DNA of 64,000 nt from Rotaria sp. Silwood1 (Eukaryota > Rotifera > Eurotatoria > Philodinida > Philodinidae). The stretch covers positions 310,001 to 374,000 of the forward strand of contig CAJNOP010000004.1 in the NCBI GenBank assembly GCA_905250075.1, read 5' to 3'. Every line of letters starts with the position of its first letter. The first letter of the stretch is position 1. This document shows, piece by piece, positions 61,801 to 64,000 of this stretch. The notes under the pieces were generated by a model. That model searched no databases. It was not told the origin of the DNA and saw nothing but the letters and a program-made list of their open reading frames with translations. A program made the position numbers and the translations under genes.

Positions 61801-63191
61801 ATGTTACTTATTCAGCAATCACCAACATTTCGTGCTTGGACAAGTCAAGCATTGATGTTATATTTTCGTCGTGCATTACTTTTTCTTATTGTTAGTCAAC
61901 GTCAAAATATTAATAATAATAATAATAATAATAATAATCATTATTTATTACAACAACAACAAATAGTTTATTATAATGATGCTAAAGTTGATGAAGATAA
62001 ATTAATGATTGATGAAAAGAAAAAAATTAAAAAGACATTAAATGATCAAAATCAAAATCATTCTAATCGATCAGAAATAAGTCAATTAAAACGTAATTTA
62101 TTAAAAGAATATGTTTTAAAAAGATTATCTCAAGGTTTAAATAATTCAATGATAAAATCCATAGAACAACAAAAACAAACTTCTCCATTAGTAGAATCAA
62201 TGAATGATTCTTCAATAAATCAATCATCAGAGATATTCAATTCAATAGAATTATCAGTTACAAAACAATTTGAAGTATCTCAATTAAATTCATCTGAATC
62301 TTCTAACTCAATTACAATAAATTCTATAAATAATACCAACAATAAAACAACTAAAATACATGATGATTTTGCCAATCACTATCAAACAAATCTTTTATTT
62401 TCATCATATCAACCGATTTCTTTTGATAATCATAATCAAGTTAATATTTTTCCATCATATAATCCTCATTTCAATTATACAAATTCACTAGTATTCTATC
62501 CGGTTAGTCTTATTTATGAAAAAAAAATGAAAACAAAAGACATAATATATATATTTAAATATAGTCTTGTTCATCTTGTCAATCGTCTTTTTCTTTATGT
62601 GACTCTTCCAATGATGAAACTTTATCTGATACATTGTCAAATCAATCATTAATATCAAAATCTTCTAATGAAAATTTATCAATTTTAAATCAACAAACTT
62701 GTTCTCAATTGTTTGATCATAAAAATGATATTTATGAAAAATATCAAACTTCATTTTCACATATTCTTCATCAAACAAAAAGTCTTCATACAATTCGAAA
62801 AGAAGATCAACTACTATCTATGTTAATACTTGAACCAAATACATCCATTATAACTGTTCGTCAATTAACATATCAACAGTTCAATTCAAATAATACTAAT
62901 TATACAATCACAACAAGTTATGTATGTGTTCGATTAATTGCTCATCGAACAAATTTAGCAATTCAATGTGATACTAAACCAATGAAATGTAAACAAGCTT
63001 TTAGTTGTTTACCTATGAAATATATACAAAAGCCATTAATAAATCATATTATAAAATCAACATCGATTAATAACGAACAACAAGAAAAATCCTATTTAAA
63101 TAATTCAACAACGAACATCATAGACCAATATAATGAACAACAGTCATTAAAATCTTGCAGTAAAAATTTTGAAGCAGTGTCGATATTGTAA
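61801..63191 (+). CDS. Unrecognised Asn/Ser/Gln-rich protein
   Basis: Exons 61801-62502 and 62565-63191 join in phase (FYP then SCSSC) to give 442 residues. An acceptor-like ATATATAG ends at 61788 and the frame is open back to it, so this may be an internal exon rather than the true start. A GTAAGT at 63188 overlaps the stop, so the protein may also continue further. Residues 1-35 (FRAWTSQALMLYFRRALLFLIVSQRQN) are hydrophobic and basic. They are followed by a poly-Asn run encoded by (AAT)n and long polar, low-complexity sequence. A more ordered segment near the end has several Cys (YVCVRLIAHRTNLAIQCDTK, then KCKQAFSCLPM). I do not recognise the family. Confidence 0.55.
61912..61938. repeat. 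AAT trinucleotide repeat coding poly-Asn
   Basis: Nine consecutive AAT codons within the unrecognised gene encode asparagine. A shorter ATT run (complement, poly-Asn) occurs in the CHPF exon near 47848-47862. Confidence 0.9.
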
Positions 63192-63884
63192 GTTATCAAT
63201 CGGAGAACGTCACAGGACACACAGGTCATCTAATTGATCATGATGCTATGAAACTCTCTGATTTAATAGTAAGACTCATGGTGATTTTTTATTATTATCA
63301 AAAGCAGCCAGAGTAGTACATGCCATACGAGTGAATAGCACCACGATGAAAAGATTATTTAGCTCTACTAGATTGATTATGGGTTCTGATGAGAAATTCA
63401 AGTAAAAGCAGTGAAGAGAAAACCTATTATTTCTCGTTATCCGTCCGTTTATATTGATTACATTTTGAATCCTATATTTTTATGTTTGTTTTCTTATTGT
63501 TTTGCTCATTTTATATAAGTCAAGTGTTTTTTTTATCTGGTTTTCATTTCATTTCCACTGGAAAATTTATGTCAATAGATGGTCATTTAATATTTGACAT
63601 TATGCCTCATATACCGACAAGTTTACTATCCTTGTCAAAAAAGTAATTAAAAAGTCATCCTACAAATCGGGTACCGAGAAACTCTTTATCCTGCAGAATG
63701 CAGAGTACGACAAAGAAAATCGTCCTATGACGTTCTCTGTTATCAATTTTTTACTTATCATAACATTTTTTTTCTATAGGATCGATATACCACATAAAAT
63801 GCTCTTTATTAATTATTAAATATTTTGTCATCTTTTATCTTTTGCTTTTAACTTTTTTTTTTTTATTTACAAAAAAGAAAAATA
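63192..63884. other. Convergent intergenic region
   Basis: About 700 bp between the Asn-rich gene and the minus-strand gene at the window edge. No open frame or repeat of note. Confidence 0.55.
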
Positions 63885-64000
63885 TTATTGAATTTGATTG
63901 GAAAATGTTGTACCACGATTAAGTCGTAAATGAGATTGAACAAGATCATTAGTTGTTAATGCACTCAATAATGATAATTCACTTGCTAATACTGTTGAAC
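63885..64000 (-). CDS. 3' end of an unidentified gene, cut by window edge
   Basis: Reading inward from the right edge on the minus strand gives STVLASELSLLSALTTNDLV, then QSHLRLNRGTTFSNQIQ and a stop at 63885-63887. Codon use (AT-rich third positions) matches real exons here, and there is no stop in the frame to the window end. Only about 38 codons are visible, so no family is proposed. Confidence 0.5.
   Translation of the reverse strand, partial: STVLASELSLLSALTTNDLVQSHLRLNRGTTFSNQIQ

Overview
The window looks like nuclear DNA of a bdelloid rotifer. The genes are AT-rich and animal-like. Most introns are very short (about 50-80 bp, GT..AG), but a few are swollen by transposon debris. Two gene families seen here are typical of bdelloids: an LDL-receptor class A secreted protein and a protein pairing an ADP-ribosyltransferase-like fold with TPR repeats. 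There are also GTGTGGG-rich patches resembling the TGTGGG telomere repeat described for bdelloids. The species assignment is inference; no marker gene fixes it.

Layout. 1-8983 (+): 3' part of an SGSM1/2-type Rab GTPase-activating protein. One 4.8-kb intron holds a piggyBac relic and a 2.95-kb element with a 9-bp target duplication. 8984-14726: mostly featureless intergenic DNA. 14727-16886 (-): two coiled-coil coding segments. 18219-26492 (+): THOC5, subunit of the THO mRNA-export complex, in 14 exons. A complete RING/B-box-like/NHL protein gene (18600-21062, minus strand) sits inside its second intron. 26629-28699 (+): tyrosylprotein sulfotransferase, starting only 136 bp after THOC5. 28700-32483: repeat-rich spacer. 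32484-39773 (+): a broken LDLa-family gene carrying stops, a frameshift and several inserted elements, ending at a GTGTGGG-rich patch. 40141-42266 (+): decayed hAT transposase. 43832-49251 (-): chondroitin polymerizing factor/chondroitin synthase family gene, nine exons. 52828-55200 (+): ART-like/TPR protein with a lost catalytic site. 56841-58261 (-): actin, five exons, exactly 376 aa. 61801-63191 (+): unrecognised Asn/Ser-rich protein. 63885-64000 (-): 3' end of another gene.

The intact genes are housekeeping or secretory functions with no shared pathway, apart from TPST and CHPF, which both act in the Golgi on secreted proteins. The accessory interest lies in the non-coding mobile DNA. At least three small insertion families show clear target-site duplications. 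Several foldback elements and a recurrent set of GT-rich hairpin patches are also present. Exon coordinates were assembled by eye from splice-site phase. For all multi-exon intact genes the exon lengths add up to whole codons.
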